A stretch of DNA of 64,000 nucleotides from Streptomyces sp. Tue6028 (GTDB taxonomy: Bacteria > Actinomycetota > Actinomycetes > Streptomycetales > Streptomycetaceae), in contig NZ_MLCE01000017.1 in the NCBI RefSeq assembly GCF_002300165.1, forward strand, positions 1-64,000, given 5' to 3'. Below are positions 1 through 9,400 of the stretch, piece after piece. The position numbers and the translations under genes were made by a program. The stretch's first letter is position 1; every line of letters begins with the position of its first letter. Below the pieces are notes generated by a model that saw only the letters and a program-made list of their open reading frames with translations, was not told the DNA's origin and made no database searches.

Positions 1-249
1 CCGCCCGATACCCCTCGCCTCCGGCTCCTGGTCCCTCGGCGTCTCCGGCTCCTGGTCCCTCGGCCTCGCCCAGGTGCTCCCCGGCCCCGCCCGGCCCTGT
101 CCGGCTCCCCGGCCAGGTGCGGGCGGGCCACCGGGCCGATGAGGAGGCCCGGGCCGGCGGGACGAAACGGCGGGCCGGGTCCGGTGGACCGACGCGACGG
201 GCTGGGGCCGGTGCACCGACGCGACGCGCCGGAAGGCGGGCCGAACGGG
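1..249. other. Edge region without a convincing gene; short tandem repeats
   Basis: No reading frame here has a ribosome-binding site and typical Streptomyces third-position GC that I would defend. It holds a 24-bp unit starting CTCCGGCTCCTGG present twice in tandem (19-42 and 43-66), and an imperfect repeat of a CCGGTG-ACCGACGCGACG motif around 180-228. It lies downstream of the minus-strand phosphomannomutase gene. Confidence 0.4.
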
Positions 250-1611
250 TCAGCCCCTGATGATCCCCAGGACCTCGTCGCGCACCTTCGTCATCGTCGC
301 CTCGTCGCGCGCCTCCGCGTTCAGGCGCAGCAGCGGCTCGGTGTTGGAGGGACGGACGTTGAACCACCAGTCGTCGGCGCTGACGGTCAGGCCGTCGAGT
401 TCGTCCAGCCGGATGCCCTCGCCGCCCGCGTAGGCGGCCTTGACGGCGGCGAGGCGGGCGGCCTGGTCCTCGACCGTGGAGTTGATCTCTCCGGAGCCGA
501 CGTACCGGTCGTACTCCGCGACGAGCCGGGAGAGCGGGCCGTCCTGGCCGCCGAGCGCGGCGAGGACGTGCAGGGCGGCGAGCATGCCCGTGTCGGCGTT
601 CCAGAAGTCGCGGAAGTAGTAGTGCGCGGAGTGCTCGCCGCCGAAGATCGCGCCGCTGCGGGCCATCTCGGCCTTGATGAAGGAGTGGCCGACGCGGGTG
701 CGGACGGGGGTGCCGCCCTGCTCCCGCACGACCTCCGGCACCGACCAGGACGTGATGAGGTTGTGGATCACCGTGCCGCCACCGTGCTTGGCGAGTTCGC
801 GGGAGGCGACCAGGGCGGTGACGGCGGACGGGGACACCGGGTCGCCGTGCTCGTCCACCACGAAGCAGCGGTCCGCGTCGCCGTCGAAGGCGATGCCGAG
901 GTCGGCGCCCTCCGCCCGGACGCGTGCCTGGAGGTCCACGATGTTCGCCGGGTCGAGCGGGTTCGCCTCGTGGTTGGGGAACGTGCCGTCCAGCTCGAAG
1001 TACATGGGGACGACGTCCAGGGGCAGGCCGGCGAAGACGGTCGGGACGGTGTGTCCGCCCATGCCGTTGCCCGCGTCGACGACGACCTTCAGGGGGCGGA
1101 TGGAGGTCAGGTCGACGAGGGACCGCAGGTACGCCGCGTAGTCCTCCAACGTGTCGCGCCGCGTGATCGTGCCCGGCGCCGCGTCCCGGGCGGGGGCGCC
1201 CGAGTCGAGCCAGGACTCGACGAGTTGGCGGATCTCGGCCAGGCCGGTGTCCTGGCCGACCGGCGCGGCGCCCGCGCGGCACATCTTGATGCCGTTGTAC
1301 TGGGCGGGGTTGTGGGAGGCGGTGAACATGGCGCCCGGCAGACCGAACGCGCCCGAGGCGTAGTAGAGCTGGTCGGTCGAGCAGAGGCCGATCTCGGTCA
1401 CGTCGGCGCCGCACGACGCCGCACCGCGCGCGAAGGCACCCGACAGACCGGGCGACGAGGGCCGCATGTCGTGCCCGATGACGACGGCGTCCGCTCCGGT
1501 CACCTGGACGAAGGCGGCTCCGAACAGCTCGGCCAGCGACTCGTCCCACTGGTCCGGGACCACCCCGCGTACGTCGTACGCCTTCACGAGCTGCGACAGA
1601 TCAGCAGTCAC
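250..1611 (-). CDS. manB: Phosphomannomutase/phosphoglucomutase (ManB type)
   Basis: Alpha-D-phosphohexomutase of 453 residues that interconverts mannose-6-P and mannose-1-P (possibly also glucose phosphates), giving GDP-mannose precursors for cell-wall glycans and protein mannosylation. The N-terminal VKAYDVRG motif, the phosphoserine loop TASHNPAQYNG, the metal-binding DGDADR loop and the C-terminal phosphate-binding VRPSNTEP are all present in order, so all four domains look intact. The reading frame stays open upstream, but GTG at 1611 is chosen because a GGAGG sits 8 to 9 bases before it and homologs begin at this point. Cytoplasmic. Function of the family is certain; preference for mannose over glucose is inferred from context and memory of the S. 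coelicolor locus. Confidence 0.93.
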   Translation of the reverse strand: MTADLSQLVKAYDVRGVVPDQWDESLAELFGAAFVQVTGADAVVIGHDMRPSSPGLSGAFARGAASCGADVTEIGLCSTDQLYYASGAFGLPGAMFTASHNPAQYNGIKMCRAGAAPVGQDTGLAEIRQLVESWLDSGAPARDAAPGTITRRDTLEDYAAYLRSLVDLTSIRPLKVVVDAGNGMGGHTVPTVFAGLPLDVVPMYFELDGTFPNHEANPLDPANIVDLQARVRAEGADLGIAFDGDADRCFVVDEHGDPVSPSAVTALVASRELAKHGGGTVIHNLITSWSVPEVVREQGGTPVRTRVGHSFIKAEMARSGAIFGGEHSAHYYFRDFWNADTGMLAALHVLAALGGQDGPLSRLVAEYDRYVGSGEINSTVEDQAARLAAVKAAYAGGEGIRLDELDGLTVSADDWWFNVRPSNTEPLLRLNAEARDEATMTKVRDEVLGIIRG

Positions 1612-1860
1612 GGCCAACCCTCCAGAAGTCCACTTCGGTCGCCCCAAACTACCCGTCCGGACCGGCCTGCCGCTGTGCGGTCGGCGAGCGGACGCGCATC
1701 GGTGACCTGCGGACCTGTGCCCGTCACCCGGGGGAAACCCGCTCGTTTCAAGAGGCCGGTTCCCGGCGCCCCCGGGTTGGCGACCCACGACCGGAGCCGG
1801 TTCGCCGGGCGCGCGTCCGGGCGCGTCCCGGGGCGGGCGGCCGGACGGCGCACGAGGGGC

Positions 1861-1900
1861 GGCGTCCCGGCCCGGGGCCTACGCCCAGGGCCGGGACGCC
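1861..1900 (-). terminator. Rho-independent-type hairpin after lactate permease
   Basis: A 13-bp perfect inverted repeat (1861-1873 with 1888-1900, loop 14 nt, arm GGCGTCCCGGCCC) lies just past the stop codon of the minus-strand lactate permease at 1913. No U-tract, as is common for Streptomyces hairpin terminators. Confidence 0.6.
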
Positions 1901-1912
1901 GTCCGGCCGGAC

Positions 1913-3529
1913 TCAGGGGAGCATCCACTCCAGGACCGGTGAGCTCTGCCCGACCACGATGAGGCACATCACCAGCAGCAGCCCCACGCTCCACGGCAGC
2001 ACCTTGCGCAGCAGGTCGCCCTCGCGGCCCGCGAGACCGACCGCCGCGCACGCGATGGTCAGGTTCTGCGGTGAGATCATCTTGCCGAGCACGCCGCCCG
2101 AACTGTTGGCGGCCGCGAGCAGTTCGGGCGACAGGCCGGACTCCCTGGCCGCGCTCACCTGAAGGGCGCCGAACAGGGCGTTCGCCGAGGTGTCCGAGCC
2201 GGACACGGCCACACCGAACCACCCCAGAACGGGTGACAGGAAGGCGAGGCCCGCACCGGCCGCGGCGACGAAGTGCCCGATGGTGGCGGCCTGTCCGGAG
2301 AGGTTCATGACGTAGGCGAGGGCGAGGACGGACGTCACGGTGAGGATCGCGAACCTCAACTCGTGGACCGTGGCCGCCCATTCCCTGACCGCCACGCGCG
2401 GGTGGACCCGCAGGACGACGGCCGTGCACAGCCCGGCGAGGAGCACGAGCGTGCCGCCGGTCGACACGATCGGCCAGGTGAAGACGTTCCCGCCGACCGG
2501 ATTGCCCTCCGGGTCGACGACGTTCAGGAAGGGCCAGTCGTACATCTGGGTCGCCCCCGCCAGCCAGTCCTTGACGGCGGGGATCTGCGCGACGGAGAAG
2601 ATGGCCACGATCAGCGCGTACGGGGCGTAGGCGCGCACCACTTCGGGGCGCGGGTCGCGCTCGTCGAGGTCGGCGCTGCGCACGCCCGTCAGCACCGCGG
2701 CCCGTACGGGCTCGGCCGCGGGCCTGCGCGCCTGCGGCACCGCCACCAGGGCCGCCGCGCCCGCCAAGGAGGCGCCGATGTCGGCGAGTTGCGCGGAGAG
2801 GTAGTTGGAGGCGGCGAACTGCGCGACGGCGAAGGCGACTCCGCACGCCAGGGCGGGCACCCAGGTCTCCCGGAGTCCCCGGCGCCCGTCGACCAGGCCG
2901 ACGAGCACGAGGGGCACGACCAGGGCCAGCAGCGGGGTCTGACGGCCCACCACGGAGGCGACGGAGTCCAGCGGCAGGCCGGTGACCTGGGCGAGCGTGA
3001 CGACCGGGGTGGCCATGGCGCCGAAGGCGACGGGGGCGGTGTTGGCGACGAGCGAGACGACCGCGGCGCGCACCGGGTCGAAGCCGAGCGCGACCAGCAT
3101 CACCGAGCAGATCGCGACGGGGGCGCCGAAGCCCGCGAGCGCTTCGAGGAGTGCTCCGAAGCAGAAGGCGATGACGAGGGCCTGGATGCGCGGGTCGTCG
3201 GAGAGCCGCCCGAAGGAGCGGCGCAGGATGTCGAAGTGCCGGGTGCGGACGGTCATCCGGTACACCCAAAGGGCGTTGACGACGATCCACAGGATGGGGA
3301 AGAGGCCGAAGACGGCACCCTGGGCGGCGCTGGAGAGCGTCTGGCCGACGGGCATGCCGTAGGCGAGCCAGGCGACGAGGAAGGCCGCCAGGAGGCCGAT
3401 GAGGCCGGCCCAGTGCGCCTTGGTGCGGACACCGCCGAGCAGGACGAGCACGATGACGAGGGGCAGAGCGGCGACGAGGGCGGACAGGCCGAGCGAGTCG
3501 GCGACGGGCTCCAGTTGCTGGACGTACAC
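1913..3529 (-). CDS. L-lactate permease (LctP/LldP family)
   Basis: Integral membrane lactate:H+ symporter of about 538 residues, the usual family length (about 530-560), with 12 or more hydrophobic segments. The family core is visible: FCFGALLEALAGFGAPVAI in the first half and a matching Gly-Ala-rich SGSDTSANALFGALQ segment followed by ISPQNLTIA in the second. I place the start at GTG 3529, because the alternative GTG at 3535 directly abuts the GGGGAG ribosome site while 3529 has a 6-nt spacer. It is a single gene, between manB and the DUF3499 gene, followed by a hairpin terminator. Uptake of L-lactate (possibly glycolate) is inferred from the family; no lactate dehydrogenase genes are adjacent. 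Confidence 0.9.
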   Translation of the reverse strand: MYVQQLEPVADSLGLSALVAALPLVIVLVLLGGVRTKAHWAGLIGLLAAFLVAWLAYGMPVGQTLSSAAQGAVFGLFPILWIVVNALWVYRMTVRTRHFDILRRSFGRLSDDPRIQALVIAFCFGALLEALAGFGAPVAICSVMLVALGFDPVRAAVVSLVANTAPVAFGAMATPVVTLAQVTGLPLDSVASVVGRQTPLLALVVPLVLVGLVDGRRGLRETWVPALACGVAFAVAQFAASNYLSAQLADIGASLAGAAALVAVPQARRPAAEPVRAAVLTGVRSADLDERDPRPEVVRAYAPYALIVAIFSVAQIPAVKDWLAGATQMYDWPFLNVVDPEGNPVGGNVFTWPIVSTGGTLVLLAGLCTAVVLRVHPRVAVREWAATVHELRFAILTVTSVLALAYVMNLSGQAATIGHFVAAAGAGLAFLSPVLGWFGVAVSGSDTSANALFGALQVSAARESGLSPELLAAANSSGGVLGKMISPQNLTIACAAVGLAGREGDLLRKVLPWSVGLLLVMCLIVVGQSSPVLEWMLP

Positions 3530-3661
3530 GGGCACCTCCCCGAGTTCCGTGATGCGGAAAGCGATTTCTCACGGCAAACGGAATGGTCGTGTCCGCGACA
3601 ACTTCGCGTCAATGGGCGTGCACGGCTCAAAGTGATCGGTGTGCGGAAGGGTGCGGGGCGC

Positions 3662-4036
3662 TCAGTTGTCGGGCGAGCGCAGGATCCGCAGGTGGCCGCG
3701 GCGGGCGACCTCCATCGGGTCCGCGGAGCGGGCACTGCCACCGGCCTCCGCGGCACGCTGCTGCGGGCGGGCCGCCTCGCGCACGGCGTTGGCGAGCGCT
3801 TCCAGGTCGTCCCCGCTCGGGCGGGCGGGACCGGAGGCGTCGGCCAGCCGGACGACCTCCCAGCCACGCGGCGCGGTGAGGCGCTCGGAGTGCTCGGCGC
3901 ACAGGTCGTAGCAGTGGGGCTCGGCGTAGGTGGCGAGCGGGCCGAGGACCGCGGTCGAGTCGGCGTAGACGTACGTCAGCGTCGCTACGGCGGGACGGCC
4001 GCAAGCGGTGCGCGAACAGCGACGTACAAGGCTCAC
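3662..4036 (-). CDS. DUF3499 family small protein
   Basis: Conserved actinobacterial protein of 124 residues and unknown function. The N-terminus has two Cys pairs typical of the family (CSRTACGRPA and PHCYDLCAEH), suggesting a small zinc-binding fold; the C-terminal 40 residues are charged and probably flexible, ending RILRSPDN. The GTG start at 4036 has no Shine-Dalgarno, but a TACCGT hexamer lies 8 nt upstream, consistent with a leaderless mRNA. It is divergent from the zincin-like gene at 4399, a pairing I recall as common in actinobacteria. Confidence 0.8.
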   Translation of the reverse strand: MSLVRRCSRTACGRPAVATLTYVYADSTAVLGPLATYAEPHCYDLCAEHSERLTAPRGWEVVRLADASGPARPSGDDLEALANAVREAARPQQRAAEAGGSARSADPMEVARRGHLRILRSPDN

Positions 4037-4398
4037 GACGTTGGACGGTACCGCACTCTTGAGCGGGCCGCGACGACTCTCCCCCAGGTCACCCCACCGT
4101 GTCGTGCTGTGACACCGCCCACACGACCGTTCCGGCGCCCGACCCTGACCTGGGCGGACAACGCGTTCCGCGAGGCCGAACCGACCTGAAACCGGTCACC
4201 ACTTGACGCAAACCATGTCAATTGCGATGTGCGTGACGGTCCGGGGAGGATACGGAATCGAGCCCAAGCTTGGCTGGAATGGTCATCGGGCGACATCCGG
4301 AACGAACGCCGGACCTCGTGCCGCCGGCTCTCCCGCCGAACGGCGGGCAGCCGCGTGGGGGCCGGGCGCGCGGGCCGCGCGGGGATTACTCTTCGTCA
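4037..4398. promoter_or_regulatory. Divergent intergenic region, 362 bp
   Basis: No gene that I can support. Both flanking genes start with -10-like hexamers and no ribosome-binding site: TACCGT before the minus-strand gene at 4036 and TACTCT (4387-4392) six bases before GTG 4399. The middle (4200-4280) is locally less GC-rich and may hold further promoter elements. Confidence 0.4.
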
Positions 4399-4851
4399 GT
4401 GATGGACAACCCCGTATCGCCCCGCGCCGCAGCACCCGGGCCCCGCCGCCGTGATCGCCACGGCAGGGGCATGCGCGGCCCGGTGGCGCCACCGCAGGTG
4501 CCACTCGCGGCGAGCCGCGCCGAGGTGTTCGCGGACCTGGTGCAGGACTCCGTGGAGCGGCTGGAGCGGCGCTGGCCGCAGCTCGCCGACATCGATTTCC
4601 TGGTCCTGGAGGTGCCCCGGCTGGAGGCGCCGGGCGAGACCTGGAGCGACGAGGCGGTGCCGCTGGGCGGCACGATCCCGGCGCGTGAGGGCCGCCCAGC
4701 GCGCGTGGTCGTCTACCGCCGTCCGGTCGAGATCCGCACCAAGGGGCGCGACGAGCGCGCCGCCCTGGTGCACGAGGTCGTCGTGGAACAGGTCGCCGAG
4801 CTGCTGGGGCTGACACCGGAGACGGTGGACCCGCGGTACGGCGAGGACTGA
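4399..4851 (+). CDS. Metallopeptidase-family (zincin-like) small protein, degenerate zinc motif
   Basis: 150-residue cytoplasmic protein of the actinobacterial 'metallopeptidase family protein' group (zincin-like fold). After a basic, disordered N-terminus come FADLVQDSVERLERRWPQL, an IDFLVLEVPRLE strand, RVVVYRRPVEIR, and the expected active-site helix LVHEVVVEQVAELLGL. The HE pair is there, but the second His of HExxH is replaced (HEVVVEQ), so classical zinc hydrolysis is doubtful. The GTG start at 4399 is preceded by TACTCT 6 nt upstream with no Shine-Dalgarno, pointing to leaderless translation; ATG 4402 is the alternative. Substrate unknown. Confidence 0.78.
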   Translation: MMDNPVSPRAAAPGPRRRDRHGRGMRGPVAPPQVPLAASRAEVFADLVQDSVERLERRWPQLADIDFLVLEVPRLEAPGETWSDEAVPLGGTIPAREGRPARVVVYRRPVEIRTKGRDERAALVHEVVVEQVAELLGLTPETVDPRYGED

Positions 4852-4854
4852 TCA

Positions 4855-4891
4855 CTCCCCGCCGGATCCGCGAAGGGGACCCGGCGGGGAG
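4855..4891. terminator. Bidirectional hairpin terminator
   Basis: Inverted repeat CTCCCCGCCGG (4855-4865) with CCGGCGGGGAG (4881-4891), extendable inward after one mismatch. It lies between the convergent zincin-like gene and the DUF5719 gene. Confidence 0.6.
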
Positions 4892-4964
4892 GACGCCGAC
4901 GCCGGATTCCCAGGGATCCGGCGAGGCGGGCGCACCGGTCGAGTCCCCCGAGGGGCCCGGCCGG

Positions 4965-6464
4965 TCACTGCTTCAGCAGCGCGGAGAGGTCCTGCTCCGC
5001 CTCCGGCACCGACACCGTCCCGCGGTCGTCCGGGAGGGTCTGGACCGTGAAGCCGGGAACGCCGTCCTGGGTGGAGGCGAGCATCCGGGAGGCGTAGACG
5101 GGGCCTCCGGAGATCCGCTCGACCGTGAGGGCGTACGTGCCCTTGAGGCCGCTCGGGACCGGCGCCGCCACGTTCTGTGTCGTGCCGCCCTTGATCGTGA
5201 ACGTCTTGGACACGGCCGTGCCGCCCTCGCTGCCCGCGGACGCGGTGACCTTCACCTGGGCCTGGCCGCCCGGGGCGGCCAGGGCGAGCGTGGTGCCCTT
5301 GGCGCTGTTGTCGGCGACGCTCGCGCGCGCGGAGACCGGACCGGTGGCGGGAATGAACGCGGTCTCCTGCTGGTCGCCCTTGCCACGCACGACCCGCAGG
5401 GCGGCGACGACCGGCACCGGCCGGTCGGTGGGCGTGAGCACCAGCGAGCCCGCCTCGCCGCGGGTGACGTCGCCGAGGTCGACCGCCGCGGTCATGCCGG
5501 CCTTCACATGCACCGTCTCGTTGCCCGCGGGGGTGATCGCGCCCGAGGGGGAGGCGAGGCGCACCTTCAGGTCGGCGTCGGTGTCGCCCGGCACGAAGGC
5601 GACGAGGCGCACCGACGTGGCGTCCTTCGGGATGCCCGGCATGACCAGGCTGCCCGCGGGGTCGGTGGACGCCGCCAGCCAGTCGCCGCCGAGCTTGTCG
5701 TCGAGGGCCTGCACCGCGGCCCCGACACGGCCGCTGCGGACCTTCACGTGCACGGTGAGGTTGGTCTGCGGGGCGTCGGTCAGCGTGTTCAGCAGGATCG
5801 GCTCGCTGGAGTGCGGCTGGACCGTGATGCCGTCGCCCACCGTGGACTTGAGGGTGCCGTCCTTGCCGTACAGCTCGATGTCGACGACCGCGGCGGAGTC
5901 GTCCGGGTTGGTCAGGTGCACGTAGTCGGAGCGATCCTCGGCGGTGCTGGCCCCCGGGAACCAGAACTCGGTGTCCGGGGCCGTGCAGTTGGTGCCGAGC
6001 AGGCCACGGCCGGTGCCCGCGGCGACCTCTGTGGTCTCCTGGACGGTCCAGCCCGGCGCGAACCTGCCCTCGGCCGTGCCGACCAGGGCGGGCGCGTCGG
6101 CACCCGAGCTGTCGCCGGTGGACGGCTTGCCCGGATCCTTGGGCTGCACGACGGGCTTGCCGGCCTTCTTGCCGTCCTTCTTGCCGCCGCTCGCGTCCGC
6201 CGACTGCTCGCTCGCGACCTGGAGTTCGGCCTTTCCGCCGGCGCTCGTGCCCTTCGAGACCGGCGTGAACGACGTGTACGCCGTGTCCGCGATGTCCGAG
6301 GTGCTCGGCTGCGGGCAGAGCAGGCTGGTGCGCTGCACGGGCAGCCGTGCGGCCGCCTTGGCGGTGTCCTCGCCGGCCGCGCCCGGAGCACTGAGCGCGG
6401 CGAATCCGGTGACGGCGGCGAGCGCGCCGGCGCCCGCGATCAGGGACAGGGTGGTGCGGTTCAC
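4965..6464 (-). CDS. Secreted or anchored DUF5719 family protein
   Basis: 499-residue protein with an N-terminal signal or anchor segment (LSLIAGAGALAAVTGFAAL) followed by an extracellular, beta-rich region with repeated adhesin-like strands and a Gly/Lys-rich linker around residues 90-120. DUF5719 is known in Streptomyces and relatives; function unknown. Its ATG (6464) overlaps the stop of the large glycosyltransferase gene (ATGA, 6461-6464), so the two are translationally coupled. This suggests a joint role at the membrane or cell wall, for example in handling an exported glycan (inference). Two Cys residues (LLCPQ, NCTA) could form a disulfide outside the cell. Confidence 0.85.
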   Translation of the reverse strand: MNRTTLSLIAGAGALAAVTGFAALSAPGAAGEDTAKAAARLPVQRTSLLCPQPSTSDIADTAYTSFTPVSKGTSAGGKAELQVASEQSADASGGKKDGKKAGKPVVQPKDPGKPSTGDSSGADAPALVGTAEGRFAPGWTVQETTEVAAGTGRGLLGTNCTAPDTEFWFPGASTAEDRSDYVHLTNPDDSAAVVDIELYGKDGTLKSTVGDGITVQPHSSEPILLNTLTDAPQTNLTVHVKVRSGRVGAAVQALDDKLGGDWLAASTDPAGSLVMPGIPKDATSVRLVAFVPGDTDADLKVRLASPSGAITPAGNETVHVKAGMTAAVDLGDVTRGEAGSLVLTPTDRPVPVVAALRVVRGKGDQQETAFIPATGPVSARASVADNSAKGTTLALAAPGGQAQVKVTASAGSEGGTAVSKTFTIKGGTTQNVAAPVPSGLKGTYALTVERISGGPVYASRMLASTQDGVPGFTVQTLPDDRGTVSVPEAEQDLSALLKQ

Positions 6465-9400
6465 TGCTGGCTCCCGTCGGGGCGCTCACTGTCGGTGCCG
6501 TGCGGCGGCTGCGGGGGCATCGGGGGCTGCGCCGGGTCGTAGGCCGGGTCGTAGCCCTGGCCCGCCCCGTCGTAGCCCTGGGCGTACGTCTGGTCGTACG
6601 ACGCCGTGCCCCCGTAGGCGTACGGGTCGTACTGGCCGCCCTGGTAGGGGTCGGCCTGGTACGTCTGGTCGTAGCCGCCTGCCGTGTACTGCTGTCCGCC
6701 TTCGTACTGCTCGCCGCCGTAGGTGCCGTACTCGGCGCCCGCGTAGCTCGGTGTGTCCCATTCGCCGTACGCGTGCTGCTGCGGGACGGCGGCGGGGGCG
6801 GCCGGCGCCTCCTCGTCCCCGGGCGCGGGGGCGTCGGAGTCCTGGGCGGCCTGCTCGGCCTCGGCCTGGGCGCGCAGCCGCCGGGCGCGGCGGCCGTCGC
6901 CCGTGGTGTCCTGGGCCGGGACCGGCTGCTCCTCGGGAAGGTCGTCGTCGACGTCGCGGCGCCGGCCGGGCAGGGCGAGCACCACGAGGACGACGGCGAG
7001 CGCGCCCTGCGCCCACAGCCAGGCGGTGTGGCCGATCGGCGCGTCGAAGGTGATGTCCAACCGGCCGCCGTTCGTGGGCAGTTGGAAGCCCTGGGCCCAG
7101 CCGTCGACCGTGGTGCGGGTGAGCGGCCTGCCGTCCAGGGTCGCCACCCAGCCCTCGTCGGCCGAGTCGGCGAGACGCAGTACGCGGCCGTCGGGGCCGG
7201 CGGGGATCGTGGTGTGCACCTCGACGGGTCCGGCCGCGATGGACAGCGAGTCGCCGGACTCGGGGACGATCGCCGCGCGCGAGACCTGCTGGTCCACCCG
7301 CCACAGGGCGCTGCCGTCCTGCTGGCTGAGCCGGGTCAGGCCGGGGGTGGCGTCCAGGACGCGGCTCACCTCGCGGGGCGCGCCCTTGCGGACGAGGACG
7401 TAGCGCACGGCGAAACCGCCGAGCTCGTCGGCCTGGTCGGCGCCGGAGCCCGCCACGAGGTTCGCGACGACCTTGTCGAGCCTCTTGTTGTCGCCGCCCG
7501 CCTGCGCGAGTTCGGCGTCGCCGAGGCGGGCGCCGGAGCCGCGGACGAGCATGTAGCCGACGTCGGCGGCGGACCGGCTGTCGAGGACGAGGGTGCGGGC
7601 CTGGTCGCGGGTACCGCTCTCCTCGGCGACGAACGCGGGGACCTGCACCGGGTCGCGGCGCTCCAGGGGGCCGTCGGCGCCCCGGATCATCCAGCCCGCG
7701 GCGACGAGCAGGGGTCCGGCCGCGCAGGCGAAGGCAATGAGCGCGGCGACCGGCTGACGCCAGCCGAAGCTCTGCTCGGCCACGCGCGCGCGTGCCCCGT
7801 CGGCGCCGAGCACGGCGGCGGCCAGCAGCGCGAGGCCGTAGACCAGGGTCGCGGGACCCGCCCAGGTGGAGCCGTTCGACAGGACGGCGAAGACGAGGGC
7901 CACCAGGGCCACGGCCCAGGCCGTCCAGATGCCCGCCTGACGCTCCGTGCGCATCAGGGCGCCCAGCGCGGCCAGCACGATGCCGAAGAGCATCAGCCCG
8001 CTGACGGTCCCAGGACCGCCCGGGCTGGCGCCGAGCAGGTCGAGCGCGGAGGCCGCGCTGTCGCCGTACGAGAGGCCGGCCTGGTCGAAGAAGCCGAAGG
8101 GGAGCAGCGTCAGCGACCAGGGGGCGAGGATCAGCAGCGGGGTGCCGAGCTGGGCCAGGAAACGCAGTCCGTAGGCGGTGATCTCGCCGCGGCGCACCAC
8201 GAGGAGCGCGAGACCGAGGACCAGCGCGACGGGCCACACGATCGGCGTGAACGCCGTGGTGACGGTGAGCAGCAGCGCGTACGCCCAGGTGGCGCGCCAG
8301 CTGCCGCGGGCTCCCGAGGCGTGCGCCAGTCCGCTCGCGGCGATGCCCGCGCGGGCGATGAGGGGCAGCAGGATCGAGAGGACGGCGGTGCCGATGCGCC
8401 CGCCCGCGAGCGCGCCGGTGGCGGCGGGCAGGAAGGCGTAGGCGACGGACGCCCAGGCACGCAGCAGACGGGACTCGACGAGGGGCCGCGAGGCGAAGTA
8501 CGCGGCGAAGCCGGCCAGCGGCACGGACGCCACCAGCAGGACGGTGACCGCGAGGCCGGTGGAGCCGAGCATCAGCGACGCCAGCATGGCGACGACGGCG
8601 AGGTACGGGGGTGCGGACTGGGTGCCGCCGGCACCCACCGGATGCCAGCCGTCGAGATAGCGCGACCACAGCTCCGAGGAGTCCGCCGGGGCCGGGAGCA
8701 GCGCGCCGCCGGAGAGCGCGCCGCCGCCGAGCAGTTCACGGCAGGCCAGCAGCGAGACGAACAGCAGCACCAGGAAGAGCATCGGGCCGGGATTGCGGGC
8801 GATGCGCTTGAGGCGGGCGAACTGTTCGATCTCCAGGAAGTCGGCGTCGTCGCCGCCGGGTCCGGACTCGACCGCGCTGCCGTGCCGGCCGGCGCCGGCC
8901 GTGGCCTCGGCGTCGGAGCGGCCCACCAGATTGCTCGCGACCTGTTCGACGGTGGCCCGAACGGTCGCGCCGGGCGGCGGGAACAGCGCCCGCAGCTCGC
9001 CCTTGTCGACCTGTGGGCGGCCGCGCCTGCGGCGGCCCGCGACGACCCGCTCCGGGCGCAGCAGGACGCTCAGCAGGCCGCGGATCTCGTCGACGGCCTG
9101 TCCGGGGACCTTGCCGACGAGATACGCCACCGTGCGCAGCAGGGTGCCGAGGACCAGCCGGATCAGGACCCAGGGCAGCTGCGCCGTGCGGGCGTTGACC
9201 AGGAGGGTGTAGACGGCGCCCGCCTTGTCGACCTTGTGCGGGGACGCGGAGGTGCGGCCCACGCAGTCGACGGTGCGGCGCTCGCGGGAGGCGGCCTCGG
9301 CGTGCCGTACGACCGCTTCCGGCGCGACGAGGACGCGGTGGCCGGCGGCCTGGGCGCGCCAGCACAGGTCCACGTCGTCGCGCATCAGGGGCAGTCGGCG

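Noticed and set aside
139..1962. Long open frame on the plus strand across the phosphomannomutase gene
   Set aside because: It is a shadow: extreme third-position GC leaves the opposite frame open. The product has no domain and is Arg/Gly/Val-rich, while the minus strand has complete mutase motifs.
4203..4454. Small plus-strand frame in the DUF3499/zincin divergent gap
   Set aside because: No ribosome site and no coding-like codon bias; it overlaps the well-supported gene at 4399 in another frame.
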